Shown: positions 25,980-34,704 of the stretch, piece by piece | Position numbering within the stretch: the first letter of the stretch is position 1 | How the letters are laid out: each line of letters begins with the position of its first letter | Source: Streptosporangiales bacterium | GTDB lineage: Bacteria; Actinomycetota; Actinomycetes; Streptosporangiales; WHST01 | Assembly (NCBI GenBank): GCA_009379825.1 | Contig: WHTA01000044.1 | Location: forward strand, 1-47,265 | Direction of reading: 5' to 3' | DNA: 47,265 bases | Notes under the pieces: model-generated | Told to the model about the DNA's origin: nothing | The model's input: the letters and a program-made list of their open reading frames with translations, nothing else | The model's database searches: none | Position numbers and translations under genes: made by a program

Positions 25980-27190
25980 GAGTGCCACCTCTCGAAGACG
26001 GCGGCGATGCCCTGGCCGCCGCCGATGCACATGGTCTCCAGCGCGTACCGTGCGTCCCTGCGGTGCATCTCGTGCAGCAGCGTCGCGAGGATCCGGGCGC
26101 CGGTCGCGCCGACCGGGTGGCCCAGCGAGATGCCGGACCCGTTGACGTTCATCCGGTCGAAGTCGTCGGCGCCGAACTGCCAGCTGCGGGTCACGGCGAG
26201 CACCTGCGCGGCGAACGCCTCGTTCAGCTCGATGAGGTCCATGTCGGTCATGGTCAGCCCGGCGCGGTCGAGCGCGGTCGCGCTCGCGGGTACCGGCCCG
26301 ATGCCCATCCGCTCGGGCTCGACACCGGAGAGCGCCCACGACCGCAGCCGCGCCATCGGCTGCAGCCCGAGCCGTTCGGCCACGGCGGGTGTGGTGACGA
26401 CGCAGAGCGCGGCGCCGTCGTTCTGGCCGCTGGCGTTGCCCGCGGTGACGGTCGCCTTCTGGTCGAGTTTCACGCGCACCGGACGCAGGCCGGCCAGCGC
26501 GTCCAGCGTAGTGTCGGCGCGCGGGTGCTCGTCCACGTCGACGGTCGTCGCCCCGCCACGGCCTGGCACCTGCACGGGCACCATCTCGTCGTCGAACCTG
26601 CCCGCCTGCTGTGCCGCCACTGCACGCTGGTGCGAGGCGAGCGCGAGCTGGTCCTGCTCCTCCCGCGGGATGCCGAACTCCGCGCGCAGGTTCTCCGCCG
26701 TCTCGAGCATGCCGCCCTCGACGACGTGGTTGACACCGCCGGCGGTCACCCGGCCACGGGCCAGCCGGTCGTGCAGCTGTACGCCAGGCGGTGGGTGCCC
26801 GAACCTGAGGCCGCCCGCGTAGTACTCGACCTGGCTCATGCTCTCCGCACCGCCGGCGAGCACCACCTCGCACGCGCCGGTCTGCACCTGCATCGCCGCC
26901 ATGAGCACCGCGTACAGCCCCGAACCGCACCGCCGGTCGACCTGGGTGCCAGGCACCTCGATCGGCAGACCCGCGTCGAGCGCCGCCACCCGACCGATGG
27001 CGGGGAACTCCCCCGACGGGTACGCGTTGCCGAGGATGACGTCGTCGACCCGGTCGGGCGCGATACCACTGCGTTCGACGACGGCACGGATGACCGTTGC
27101 CGCGAGCTCCTGTGCCGACACCTGACGAAGCGCGCCGCCGTAACGGCCCACCGGTGTGCGCAACGGGTGACAGACGACCACGTCGGACAT
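25976..27190 (-). CDS. Acetyl-CoA acetyltransferase (thiolase)
   Basis: This 404-residue thiolase II has all catalytic motifs: the acyl-carrying Cys in QVDRRCGSGLYAV, NVNGSGISLGHPVGATGARI with the GHP histidine, and the C-terminal Cys in METMCIGGGQGIA. The ATG at 27190 has AGGTGG upstream and is preferred to a GTG at 27199. It would cleave a beta-ketoacyl-CoA to acetyl-CoA and a shortened acyl-CoA, and unlike the thiolase-like protein three genes later it is equipped for that. Confidence 0.92.
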   Translation of the reverse strand: MSDVVVCHPLRTPVGRYGGALRQVSAQELAATVIRAVVERSGIAPDRVDDVILGNAYPSGEFPAIGRVAALDAGLPIEVPGTQVDRRCGSGLYAVLMAAMQVQTGACEVVLAGGAESMSQVEYYAGGLRFGHPPPGVQLHDRLARGRVTAGGVNHVVEGGMLETAENLRAEFGIPREEQDQLALASHQRAVAAQQAGRFDDEMVPVQVPGRGGATTVDVDEHPRADTTLDALAGLRPVRVKLDQKATVTAGNASGQNDGAALCVVTTPAVAERLGLQPMARLRSWALSGVEPERMGIGPVPASATALDRAGLTMTDMDLIELNEAFAAQVLAVTRSWQFGADDFDRMNVNGSGISLGHPVGATGARILATLLHEMHRRDARYALETMCIGGGQGIAAVFERWHS

Positions 27191-27199
27191 CACAACCAC

Positions 27200-28195
27200 C
27201 TACCTCTTCTCTTCCTCGCGTACTGCGAGCACGACCTTGCCGACATGGTCGCTGGCTTCAAGCACGCGGTGTGCCTCAGCCACACGCTCCCACGGCAGCA
27301 CGCGGTCGACCACCGGTGCGATCCGGCCGGCGGCGAGTGCGGGCCATATGTCACGGTCGAGTGCGCGTACCAGCTCGGCCTTCTCCGCCTCGGTACGCGG
27401 CCGCAACCTCGACCCGGTGAGCCACACGCGCTTGTGCATCACCGCCTGGATGTCCAGCATGCCTTCGGCACCCGCCATCGTGCCGATCATCACCAGCCGG
27501 CCGTCCATGGCCAGGCAGTCGACGTTGCGCCGCAGGTACGGCGCACCCACGTGGTCGAGCACCACGTCGACGCCACGCCCGTCAGTGAGCTCGCGCACCC
27601 GTTCGACGAAGTCCTCGGTGTGGTAGTCGATCCCCGCCGCCGCGCCGAGCTCGAGGCAGGCGTCGATCTTCCGCTGCGACCCGCAGGTGACGTACACCGA
27701 AGCGCCGCGTTCGCGCGCGAGCTGGATCGCCGTCGTGCCGATACCGCTGGCACCGCCGTGCACCAACAGCGTCCGACCGGCCGCCACCTCACCGCGGACG
27801 AGCACGTTGTCGTAAACCGTGAGGAACGTCTCCGGCACCGCCGCCGCCTGCGCGTAGGTCATCGAGTCGGGTATGCGCATCGCGGCCGACACGGGGATCG
27901 TCACCAGCTCGGCGTGCGCGCCGCCGGGTGTCAGCGCACACACCCGGTCGCCGGTCGACCAGCCGGTAACGTCCGCGCCGACGGCCGCGACCCGCCCGGC
28001 CAGCTCCAGGCCAAGGACGTCCGTGGATCCCGGCGGCACCGCGTACCTGCCGGCCCGCTGCAGCAGATCGGCCCGGTTGATGGCGGTGCCGACGACCTCG
28101 ACGAGCAGCTCGCCGGCGCCTGCCACCGGTGCCGGACGGTCGACGAAGCCGAGTACATCGGGCCCGCCTGGGGCAGTCGCGACAACAGCCTTCAC
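27200..28195 (-). CDS. Zinc-independent NAD(P)H:quinone oxidoreductase (MDR superfamily)
   Basis: This 331-residue medium-chain dehydrogenase/reductase of the QOR type has AINRADLLQRAGRYAVPPG, GLELAGRVAAVGADVTGW, the nucleotide-binding VHGGASGIGTTAIQLARERGA and VVLDHVGAPYLRRNVDCL. The zinc ligands of alcohol dehydrogenases are absent. Two adjacent GTG codons follow a GAGGAG site; the second, at 28195, has the better spacing. It lies between the hydroxyacid dehydrogenase and thiolase in one operon and may reduce an enone or enoyl intermediate. Confidence 0.87.
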   Translation of the reverse strand: MKAVVATAPGGPDVLGFVDRPAPVAGAGELLVEVVGTAINRADLLQRAGRYAVPPGSTDVLGLELAGRVAAVGADVTGWSTGDRVCALTPGGAHAELVTIPVSAAMRIPDSMTYAQAAAVPETFLTVYDNVLVRGEVAAGRTLLVHGGASGIGTTAIQLARERGASVYVTCGSQRKIDACLELGAAAGIDYHTEDFVERVRELTDGRGVDVVLDHVGAPYLRRNVDCLAMDGRLVMIGTMAGAEGMLDIQAVMHKRVWLTGSRLRPRTEAEKAELVRALDRDIWPALAAGRIAPVVDRVLPWERVAEAHRVLEASDHVGKVVLAVREEEKR

Positions 28196-28222
28196 CACAT
28201 GCTCCTCGCTGTCCGGCACGTT

Positions 28223-29236
28223 TCAGAAACCCTCGGCCAACCGCACCAGGTTGCGCAACGGTTCGCCGCGCTGCAGCCGACCGAGGTTGTCGCCGACGGT
28301 CGCGAGCGCGCGGTCGCGCGACTGTGCGGTGGCGCCCGAGTAGTGCGGCGTCAGCAGCGTGTTGTACTCGTGCAACGGGCGACGGCTGGGGTACCCGCGC
28401 TTGCCCTTGGTGTCCTCGCTCTCGAACGTGTCGAGCGCCGCACCTGCCAGCCGGCCGCTCGCCAACCCGTCGTACAGGGCGTCCTCGTCAACCAGTGCGC
28501 CGCGGCTGATGTTCACCAGGTACGCGCCCTGCTTCATGGCGGCGATCCGGCCGGCGTCCACGAGGTGCCTGGTCTGGTCGGTGAGCGGAATGCACAGCGC
28601 GACGTAGTCGCAGCGGCCGAGGAAGTCGTCCAGATCGCGCCAGTCGCTCACGAAGTCGAGTCCGCTGTCCGCTACGGCGTCCGGCCGGCGTACAACGGTG
28701 CCCACCCGCATGCCGAACGCGGCGGCCCTGGTGTGGATCTCGCCAGCGATGTTGCCGTAGCCGACCAGGCCGAGCGTGGCGCCGTACAGCTCGCCGCCGA
28801 GCACACCCTCGGCGCGCCGTGCGGTCAGCTCGGTGGACCAGTCGCCGCGCTCTACCAGCGAGTTGTGCAGCCGCACCGTTCTCCTGGTCAGCGCGATCAT
28901 CGCCATCAGTACGAACTCCGCCATCGGTATCGCGCAGGGGTTCGAGCGAGCCACCTGGATACCGCGCTCGCGTACCTGGGTCTTCACGTCAGGAGTCAGC
29001 AGCCCATCGACACCGTGCCCGAGCACGTGGATGAGCCGCAGCCCGGTCGCGTCGGCGAGCCGGTCGCCGGGGATCGTGCGCATGTAGCCGACCATCACGT
29101 CGACCTCGGGCAGCAGCCCGTCGAGCTCGGCAGGCGTCAGCTCGCCCATCCGCACGACCGAGCTGGCGTCCGGCCAGGTCTGCCGCATGCGATCGAGCTC
29201 GACGTCGGTCGGCTCCCAGGTCAGCAGTACGGCCAT
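28223..29236 (-). CDS. D-isomer-specific 2-hydroxyacid dehydrogenase
   Basis: This 337-residue NAD(P)-dependent dehydrogenase has the Rossmann motif GATLGLVGYGNIAGEIHTRA, NISRGALVDEDAL with the catalytic Arg, GAALDTFESED with the Glu, and LLTPHYSGATAQS with the His. It starts at ATG 29236 behind GAGGAG and heads the seven-gene leftward operon. It would interconvert a 2-oxo and a D-2-hydroxy acid. The Ldh-type enzyme in the selenoprotein operon does related chemistry, and both promoters carry the shared operators. Confidence 0.9.
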   Translation of the reverse strand: MAVLLTWEPTDVELDRMRQTWPDASSVVRMGELTPAELDGLLPEVDVMVGYMRTIPGDRLADATGLRLIHVLGHGVDGLLTPDVKTQVRERGIQVARSNPCAIPMAEFVLMAMIALTRRTVRLHNSLVERGDWSTELTARRAEGVLGGELYGATLGLVGYGNIAGEIHTRAAAFGMRVGTVVRRPDAVADSGLDFVSDWRDLDDFLGRCDYVALCIPLTDQTRHLVDAGRIAAMKQGAYLVNISRGALVDEDALYDGLASGRLAGAALDTFESEDTKGKRGYPSRRPLHEYNTLLTPHYSGATAQSRDRALATVGDNLGRLQRGEPLRNLVRLAEGF

Positions 29237-29257
29237 GTCTCCTCGCCAGCTACGCTG

Positions 29258-29293
29258 CGTGCGTTATACGTACATCTGTTCACAGAGGGAACA
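29258..29293. promoter_or_regulatory. Tandem 17-bp operators of the hydroxyacid dehydrogenase operon
   Basis: CGTGCGTTATACGTACA (29258-29274) and TGTTCACAGAGGGAACA (29277-29293) lie 19 bp apart and sit just downstream of the leftward -10 box. The second is an inverted repeat TGTTC/GAACA. They are weaker matches than the pair at 29381 but keep the same length and spacing. Confidence 0.6.
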
Positions 29294-29297
29294 CTTC

Positions 29298-29327
29298 ATC
29301 CTTGTCCGTGACCAGCGCCGCTGTCAA
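29298..29327 (-). promoter_or_regulatory. Leftward promoter of the seven-gene operon
   Basis: On the minus strand TTGACA (29327-29322) and AAGGAT (29303-29298) are separated by 18 bases. The operator pair begins four bases after the -10 box. It stands back to back with the rightward promoter at 29350. Confidence 0.55.
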
Positions 29328-29349
29328 CACAACGGACATCACGGCCGGC

Positions 29350-29379
29350 TTGACAGCGCACTGAACCGCCGTCAAGAAT
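29350..29379 (+). promoter_or_regulatory. Rightward promoter of the ABC importer operon
   Basis: TTGACA (29350-29355), an 18-base spacer and AAGAAT (29374-29379) form a good sigma70-type promoter. The tandem operators begin one base after the -10 box. Confidence 0.6.
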
Positions 29380-29380
29380 C

Positions 29381-29416
29381 TGTACTCGTACCGTACGTGT
29401 GTACGTATAGCGTACA
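29381..29416. promoter_or_regulatory. Tandem 17-bp operators of the ABC importer operon
   Basis: TGTACTCGTACCGTACG (29381-29397) and TGTACGTATAGCGTACA (29400-29416) are 19 bp apart. The second is a perfect TGTACG-N5-CGTACA repeat, matching the best site at 18646. The pair covers the expected start of transcription, so a repressor bound here would block initiation. Confidence 0.75.
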
Positions 29417-29450
29417 TTCCCACCGCGAAGAAGCGAAGAGGGCAGATGTC

Positions 29451-30569
29451 ATGAGGGTCAGCAGGTACTCCCATCCGCGCGGGGGATGCACGCCACGTCG
29501 GGTGCAGGTCGTTGGGTTGCTCGCCGCGACCGCGATGCTCGCCGGCGCCTGCGGCGGCGACGAGGCGTCAGAAGCGAGCAACAAGTTCCCCAAGCTCTAC
29601 GAGGCGGCGAAGAAAGAGGGCACGCTCAACCTCTACAGCCACGTCACCGACTCGGAGCAGATCGAGAATGTCGTGGACGCCTTCAAGGAGGCGTACCCCG
29701 ACATCGACGTCGAGATCACCAACAAGACCGGCTCGGCGATCCTGGAGACGTTCCTCAGCGAGAAGCGCGCCAACGTCAACACCGCCGACGTCATCCAGTA
29801 CCCAGGCATCGCGCCGTTCGAGGGCACGTTCCGCAAGGAGAAGTTCATCCAGCCGTTCACCCCGAGCTCGGCGGACCAGTTCCCCGAGGACTCGGTGGTC
29901 GACGGGTACGCGTATCCGTGGCTGAACTACACAATGGGCGCGATCTACAACACCGACAAGATCACCGACGCCGAGCTCGAGTGCCTGCGGAAGATCAAGT
30001 GCTGGAGCGACCCACGTTGGAAGGGACGGATCAGTGGCGGCAGCCCGGGTTCCGCGTCCATCCAGCGAGCGCTGTACCAGTGGGTCGAGAAGGACAAGAA
30101 CCTCGGCGACCAGTGGCTGGAGGACTACGCGGCTCTCGACCCGGTGACGTTCAACAGCGTGACGCCGGCCGCGGAGCGGGTCATCGCGGGTGAGTACGTG
30201 GCGAGCTTCCCGCAGATGAGCATCACCGCGGCGCGAGCTGCGCCCGACGGTGCACCGATCGGGTTCGCCGCACAGGAGTACAGCGTCGCCAACCCGGCAC
30301 TGATCGGCTTGGCGAGCAAGGCCGAACACCCGAACGCCGGGAAGCTCTTCATCGAGTGGCTGCTCAGCAACGACGGCCAGAAGGTGATGATCGAGCACGT
30401 CGCCACCGACTCGCTCAACCAGGACCTGAAGCAGAAGGCTCCGGTGACCGACGAGGACTGGTTCGACGAGCCGAAGAAGCTCGTCGTGCCCAACGACCTC
30501 GAGTTCGAGAAGCACAGCAAGTCGATCACCGACAAGTGGAACAAGCTGATCGGCCCGGCCAAGGAGTAA
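29451..30569 (+). CDS. Extracellular solute-binding lipoprotein of an ABC importer
   Basis: This 372-residue secreted protein has a basic N-terminus, a hydrophobic stretch and a lipobox-like LAGAC with the lipid-bearing Cys at residue 34. The mature part has the Fe/AfuA-like periplasmic fold (GTLNLYSHVTDSEQIENVVDAFKEAYPDIDVEI, AYPWLNYTMGAIYNTDKI, HPNAGKLFIEWLLSNDGQK). Proteins of this type bind ferric iron but also thiamine, 2-aminoethylphosphonate or carboxylates. Co-transcription with acyl-CoA genes makes an organic acid more likely than iron here. The ATG at 29451 is preceded by GAGGGCAG. Confidence 0.88.
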   Translation: MRVSRYSHPRGGCTPRRVQVVGLLAATAMLAGACGGDEASEASNKFPKLYEAAKKEGTLNLYSHVTDSEQIENVVDAFKEAYPDIDVEITNKTGSAILETFLSEKRANVNTADVIQYPGIAPFEGTFRKEKFIQPFTPSSADQFPEDSVVDGYAYPWLNYTMGAIYNTDKITDAELECLRKIKCWSDPRWKGRISGGSPGSASIQRALYQWVEKDKNLGDQWLEDYAALDPVTFNSVTPAAERVIAGEYVASFPQMSITAARAAPDGAPIGFAAQEYSVANPALIGLASKAEHPNAGKLFIEWLLSNDGQKVMIEHVATDSLNQDLKQKAPVTDEDWFDEPKKLVVPNDLEFEKHSKSITDKWNKLIGPAKE

Positions 30570-30618
30570 TCCGGCTTCGGCTCCGACAGCGTCACACGGC
30601 AACAGGTGGAGGGCAGGC

Positions 30619-32382
30619 GTGCACGACACGACAGGGCGTACATCGCTCGCCCTCCCCGACGCCGCGCCGAGGCGGCGATCGGTCGCCGACCGGATGCGGG
30701 CCAACCCTGGCACGTGGTTGGCCATCCCCTTCTACCTCATCGTGGCCGTCATGGTGGTCATGCCGCTGGGCTACCTGGTCTTCGCGGCGTTCCAGACCGG
30801 CTCCCCCAGTGACCCCAGCTCCCAGTTCACGCTGGACAACGTCAAGGCAGTGCTCGGGCGCGAGGCGTACCGCCGGGTGCTGTGGAACACGTTGCGGCTC
30901 GGTGCGATCGTCACCGTGCTTTCGTGCGCGCTCGGCGTGCTGTTCGCGTGGTTCGTCGCCCGTACGAACATGCCGGGCAAGCGGCTGCTCGAAGTACTCC
31001 TGCCGCTGCCGTTGTTCCTCTCGCCGTTCGCCGGCGGCGTGGCCTGGGTCTTCCTCGGCTCCAAGAGCGCGGGCCTGATCAACGTCGGCTACCGCGCGCT
31101 CTTCGACACCGAGAAGGCGCTGGTAAACATCTTCAGCTTCCCCGGGCTGGTGTTCGCCATGGTGTTGTTCATGACGCCGTACGCGTACCTGTTCACGCTC
31201 GGGCCGCTGCGGAACATGGACGCCTCGCTCGAAGAGGCTTCCCGCGTGCACGGCGGGTCGGCCGTACGCACCATCACGCGGATCACGCTGCCGCTCGTGC
31301 TCCCCGGTGTGCTGGCCGCGTTGCTGATGGCGTTCGTGCTGTCCGCGGAGATGTTCAGCCTGCCCGGCCTGATCGGCGTGCCCGCCGACTACTACACCCT
31401 GCCGTACTTCATCTACCAGGCGACGAACTTCTCGCCCCCGCAGTGGCCGCTGGCCGCCGCCGGTGGCCTGTTGCTGTTGGCCATCATGGCTATCGGCGTG
31501 TGGCTGCAACGTCGTGCCACCAGGGCGAGCGAGCGGTTCGTCACGGTCGGCGGTAAGGGCCCTGCGATCGTCCCGGCCAACGTCGGACGCTGGCGCTGGC
31601 TCGGTGCCGGCCTGTGCTGGACGTACCTGTCGGTCGCCATCTTCCTGCCGTTGCTGGCTCTCATCGTCGGCGCCTCGATGCGGTCCTTCACGCCGAGCCT
31701 GTCACTCGAGCTGTTCACCGTGGACAATTGGGTGCGGGTGCTGACGACGGAGAAGTTCGTCCAGTCGTTGACCAACACCCTGCTCATCGCCGTCGGCGGT
31801 CCACTGCTCGGGCTGGTCCTCGGGTTCTCCCTCACCTACCTGTGGCAGCGGCTGCGGGCGCCGTTCGGCAAAGCCGTCGAGACGGTAGCCATGCTCCCGG
31901 TCGCCATCCCCGGCATCGTGCTCGGCGTCGGGATGGTCTGGGCGTACGTCGGCACCCCGATCTACGGCACGCTCGCCATCCTCGTCATCGCCTACGTCTC
32001 CAGGTTCCTGCCCCACGTACTGCGGATCTTCTCCGCCACCCTGGTGCAGATCGACCCGGTGCTCGACGAGGCGTCGAGAGTGTCGGGCGCTGGCATCGTA
32101 AGGACGCTGCGCAACATCACGCTGCCGTTGCTGAAGCACTCCACGCTGTCCGCGTGGCTGTTGCTGTTCATGATGATGGTGCGCGAGCTGAACGTCGCGA
32201 TCATGGTGTACAGCTCCCAGACGACCGTGCTCCCCGTGATGTTGTGGAGCGAGATCGAAGGTGGCCAGTACGGCGGCGCAGCGGTCGTCGCACTCGTCGA
32301 GGTCACCATCGTCGCGGCTGCCTTCGTGGTCGCACGCAAGGTGCTCCGCGTCGACCTGGCCAAGACGATGAGCGACCGCTGA
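30619..32382 (+). CDS. ABC importer permease, two fused transport modules
   Basis: This 587-residue FbpB/ThiP-type permease has two homologous six-helix halves. Each carries the EAA loop that docks to the ATPase: EEASRVHGGSAVRTITRITL in the first half and DEASRVSGAGIVRTLRNITL in the second. The GTG start follows GGTGGAGGGCAGGC. It lies between the binding protein and the ATPase and is complete. The fused form is usual for this importer class. Confidence 0.9.
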   Translation: MHDTTGRTSLALPDAAPRRRSVADRMRANPGTWLAIPFYLIVAVMVVMPLGYLVFAAFQTGSPSDPSSQFTLDNVKAVLGREAYRRVLWNTLRLGAIVTVLSCALGVLFAWFVARTNMPGKRLLEVLLPLPLFLSPFAGGVAWVFLGSKSAGLINVGYRALFDTEKALVNIFSFPGLVFAMVLFMTPYAYLFTLGPLRNMDASLEEASRVHGGSAVRTITRITLPLVLPGVLAALLMAFVLSAEMFSLPGLIGVPADYYTLPYFIYQATNFSPPQWPLAAAGGLLLLAIMAIGVWLQRRATRASERFVTVGGKGPAIVPANVGRWRWLGAGLCWTYLSVAIFLPLLALIVGASMRSFTPSLSLELFTVDNWVRVLTTEKFVQSLTNTLLIAVGGPLLGLVLGFSLTYLWQRLRAPFGKAVETVAMLPVAIPGIVLGVGMVWAYVGTPIYGTLAILVIAYVSRFLPHVLRIFSATLVQIDPVLDEASRVSGAGIVRTLRNITLPLLKHSTLSAWLLLFMMMVRELNVAIMVYSSQTTVLPVMLWSEIEGGQYGGAAVVALVEVTIVAAAFVVARKVLRVDLAKTMSDR

Positions 32383-32401
32383 CCGAAGCTGGAGTGCAGA
32401 G

Positions 32402-33523
32402 ATGGGATTCATCGAAGTCGACCAGGTCGTCAAGAAGTACGGCGACTTCACGGCGCTGCGCGGCATCGAGCTCGGCGTGGCGGAGGGCGAGTTCCTCTGC
32501 CTGCTCGGCCCGAGCGGTTGCGGAAAGACGACGCTGATGCGGTCCATCGCCGGACTCGCGAGCATCGAGGGTGGCCGCATCTCCGTGGGCGGCAAGACGT
32601 TCTCCGAGCCCGGCTTCACGCTGCCACCGGAACGCAGACAGCTCGGCATGGTGTTCCAGTCGTACGCGCTGTGGCCGCACATGACGGTGCACGGCAACAT
32701 CGCGTACACGCTGAAGACCAACAAGTGGCCGAAGGACAAGATCGGCGACCGGGTGCGCGAGGTGCTCGAGCTCGTCGGCCTGCCCGGCATGGAGAGCCGT
32801 TATGCCGGGCAGCTCAGCGGTGGCCAGATGCAGCGGGTGGCCGTCGCGCGCAGCCTCGCCCCCGAACCGCGGCTGCTGTTGTTCGACGAGCCGCTGAGCA
32901 ACCTCGACTCCAAGCTGCGCGAGCACATGCGGTTCGAGCTCAGGCAGATCCAGCAACGCGTCGGCATCACGGCCGTCTACGTCACGCACGACCAGTCGGA
33001 GGCGATGGTCGTCGCCGACCGCATCGCGCTCATGAAGGACGGCGAGATCGTGCAGCTCGGCTCGGCGAAGGATCTCTACGAGGAGCCCCGCACACCGTTC
33101 GCAGCGGACTTCATGGGCATCACCAACTTCGTGCAGGCCAAGGTCGCCGGCACCGACGGTGACACCGTACGGCTACGGCTGCCCGGCGACGTCGCGCTCA
33201 CCGGCCGCGCCGGCACGGACGTCGGCGGCGGCGCCGACGTCACGGTGGCCATCCGGCCCGAGCACGTGAAGGTGTCCGCGCAAGCACCCGAGGCCAGCGG
33301 GAACACCGTCCGCGGCGTCGTCGACGACATCGTCTACCTCGGCAACCTGGCCGACCTCTACGTCCGCGTCGGCGAGATGACCCTGCGCTCGCAGGCCGTA
33401 CCCGACGAGCTCGACGGTTGGGCGCCCGGCATGGACGTCTGGGTGACCGTGGGGGAGTGCCGGGTGCGGACGGTGGCCGGTACCGGCGTGATCGAGGCGG
33501 CAGAGGAGAAGGCGAAGGTATGA
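32402..33523 (+). CDS. ABC importer ATP-binding protein (FbpC/PotA-like)
   Basis: This 373-residue ATPase has Walker A (LLGPSGCGKTTLM), the Q-loop (GMVFQSYALWPHMTV), the signature (YAGQLSGGQMQRVAVARSLA), Walker B (LLLFDEPLSNLDSKL) and the switch His (YVTHDQSEAM). A C-terminal TOBE domain (about 285-360) completes it, as in regulated importers. It energises the permease upstream and overlaps the acyl-CoA dehydrogenase gene by ATGA, which ties transport to catabolism. Confidence 0.93.
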   Translation: MGFIEVDQVVKKYGDFTALRGIELGVAEGEFLCLLGPSGCGKTTLMRSIAGLASIEGGRISVGGKTFSEPGFTLPPERRQLGMVFQSYALWPHMTVHGNIAYTLKTNKWPKDKIGDRVREVLELVGLPGMESRYAGQLSGGQMQRVAVARSLAPEPRLLLFDEPLSNLDSKLREHMRFELRQIQQRVGITAVYVTHDQSEAMVVADRIALMKDGEIVQLGSAKDLYEEPRTPFAADFMGITNFVQAKVAGTDGDTVRLRLPGDVALTGRAGTDVGGGADVTVAIRPEHVKVSAQAPEASGNTVRGVVDDIVYLGNLADLYVRVGEMTLRSQAVPDELDGWAPGMDVWVTVGECRVRTVAGTGVIEAAEEKAKV

Positions 33524-34701
33524 CTGCGACGACCGACGGCTGGGAGCTGCCCGACGAGCTGGTGGAGCTGCGCGACTCCGTCGCGACGTTCATGCGCCGC
33601 GAGGTGCTGCCGCTCGAGGAGCAGCTGCCTTCAGACGCGTACAAGGTGCCCGACGACCAGCTCGCCGAGCTCCATCGCAAGGCCCGCCAGTCCGGCCTGT
33701 GGTGCATGCAGACCCCCGCCGAGTACGGCGGCGCCGGTCTCAGCAACCTCGGCGAGTGCGTGGTGGCCGAGGAGGCCGCGAAGTGCCGGATGGGCGCTTA
33801 CGTACCCGCGCTCGGCGCGTTCGGCTGGGACCCGCCGAACATCATCTTCGACGGCACGAAGGAGCAGATCGAGCGCTACGCGCTGCCGGCCATCGAGCAC
33901 GGCGACCGCAAGACGTTCGTCGCCATCTCCGAGGCGAGCGGCGGCTCCGACCCCGGCCGCAGCATCAGCACACGGGCCGAACGCGACGGCGACAGCTGGG
34001 TGCTCAACGGCACCAAGCTCTGGATCTCCGGCGCGGACACCGCACGCTGGGGCATCGTCTTCGCCAGGACCAGGCCGGGGCGCGGGCGCGACGGGATCGG
34101 CTGTTTCATCGTCGACACCGACACCCCGGGCTTCAGCGCACGGCCGGTCGAGGTCATCCGCGCCTGGTCGCCCTGCGAGGTGCACTTCGAGGACTGCCGC
34201 ATCCCCTCCCAGAACCTGCTCGGCGAGGAGGGCAAGGGCTTCCAGGTGGCGGAGCGCTGGCTGCTGCACGCCCGGCCGCCGTACGCCGCAGGCACCATCG
34301 GCATCGCGCAGGCGGCGCTCGACCTCGCGGTCGACTACGCGAAGCAGCGGGAGACGTTCGGCAGCGTGCTCGCCGCGAAGCAGGCGGTGCAGTGGATGGT
34401 CGCCGACTCGGAGATCGAGCTGCGCGCCGCCCGGCTGCTGGTCTACCAGGCGGCCTGGCTCGCCGACATGGGCAAGGACTTCAAGACCGCCTCCTCGGTG
34501 GCCAAGGTCTACGCTACGGAGACCGCGGGGCGGGTCGTCGACCGCTGCATCCAGGTGCTCGGCGGCATGGGCGTCAGCAAGGAGATGCCGCTGGAGCGCT
34601 GGTACCGGGAGCTGCGGATCAAACGGATCGGCGAGGGGCCGTCCGAGGTGCACCGGATGGTGGTCGCGCGCAGCCTGCTCGGCAAGGCGATGAAGGGGTA
34701 G
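33520..34701 (+). CDS. Acyl-CoA dehydrogenase
   Basis: This 393-residue FAD enzyme of the acyl-CoA dehydrogenase family has ISEASGGSDPGRSIST (FAD/substrate loop), WVLNGTKLWISGAD, KQRETFGSVLAAKQAVQWM, IQVLGGMGVSKEMPLERWYRE and the closing GEGPSEVHRMVVARSLLG. It introduces a 2,3 double bond into an acyl-CoA. Its start overlaps the ATPase stop, and the enoyl-CoA hydratase follows after three bases, so both belong to the importer operon and probably act on the imported compound. Confidence 0.92.
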   Translation: MTATTDGWELPDELVELRDSVATFMRREVLPLEEQLPSDAYKVPDDQLAELHRKARQSGLWCMQTPAEYGGAGLSNLGECVVAEEAAKCRMGAYVPALGAFGWDPPNIIFDGTKEQIERYALPAIEHGDRKTFVAISEASGGSDPGRSISTRAERDGDSWVLNGTKLWISGADTARWGIVFARTRPGRGRDGIGCFIVDTDTPGFSARPVEVIRAWSPCEVHFEDCRIPSQNLLGEEGKGFQVAERWLLHARPPYAAGTIGIAQAALDLAVDYAKQRETFGSVLAAKQAVQWMVADSEIELRAARLLVYQAAWLADMGKDFKTASSVAKVYATETAGRVVDRCIQVLGGMGVSKEMPLERWYRELRIKRIGEGPSEVHRMVVARSLLGKAMKG

Positions 34702-34704
34702 CCA

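Noticed and set aside
25982-29311. Very long open frame on the plus strand
   Set aside because: It is antisense to four well-recognised genes, is rich in Arg/His, and is a GC-bias shadow.
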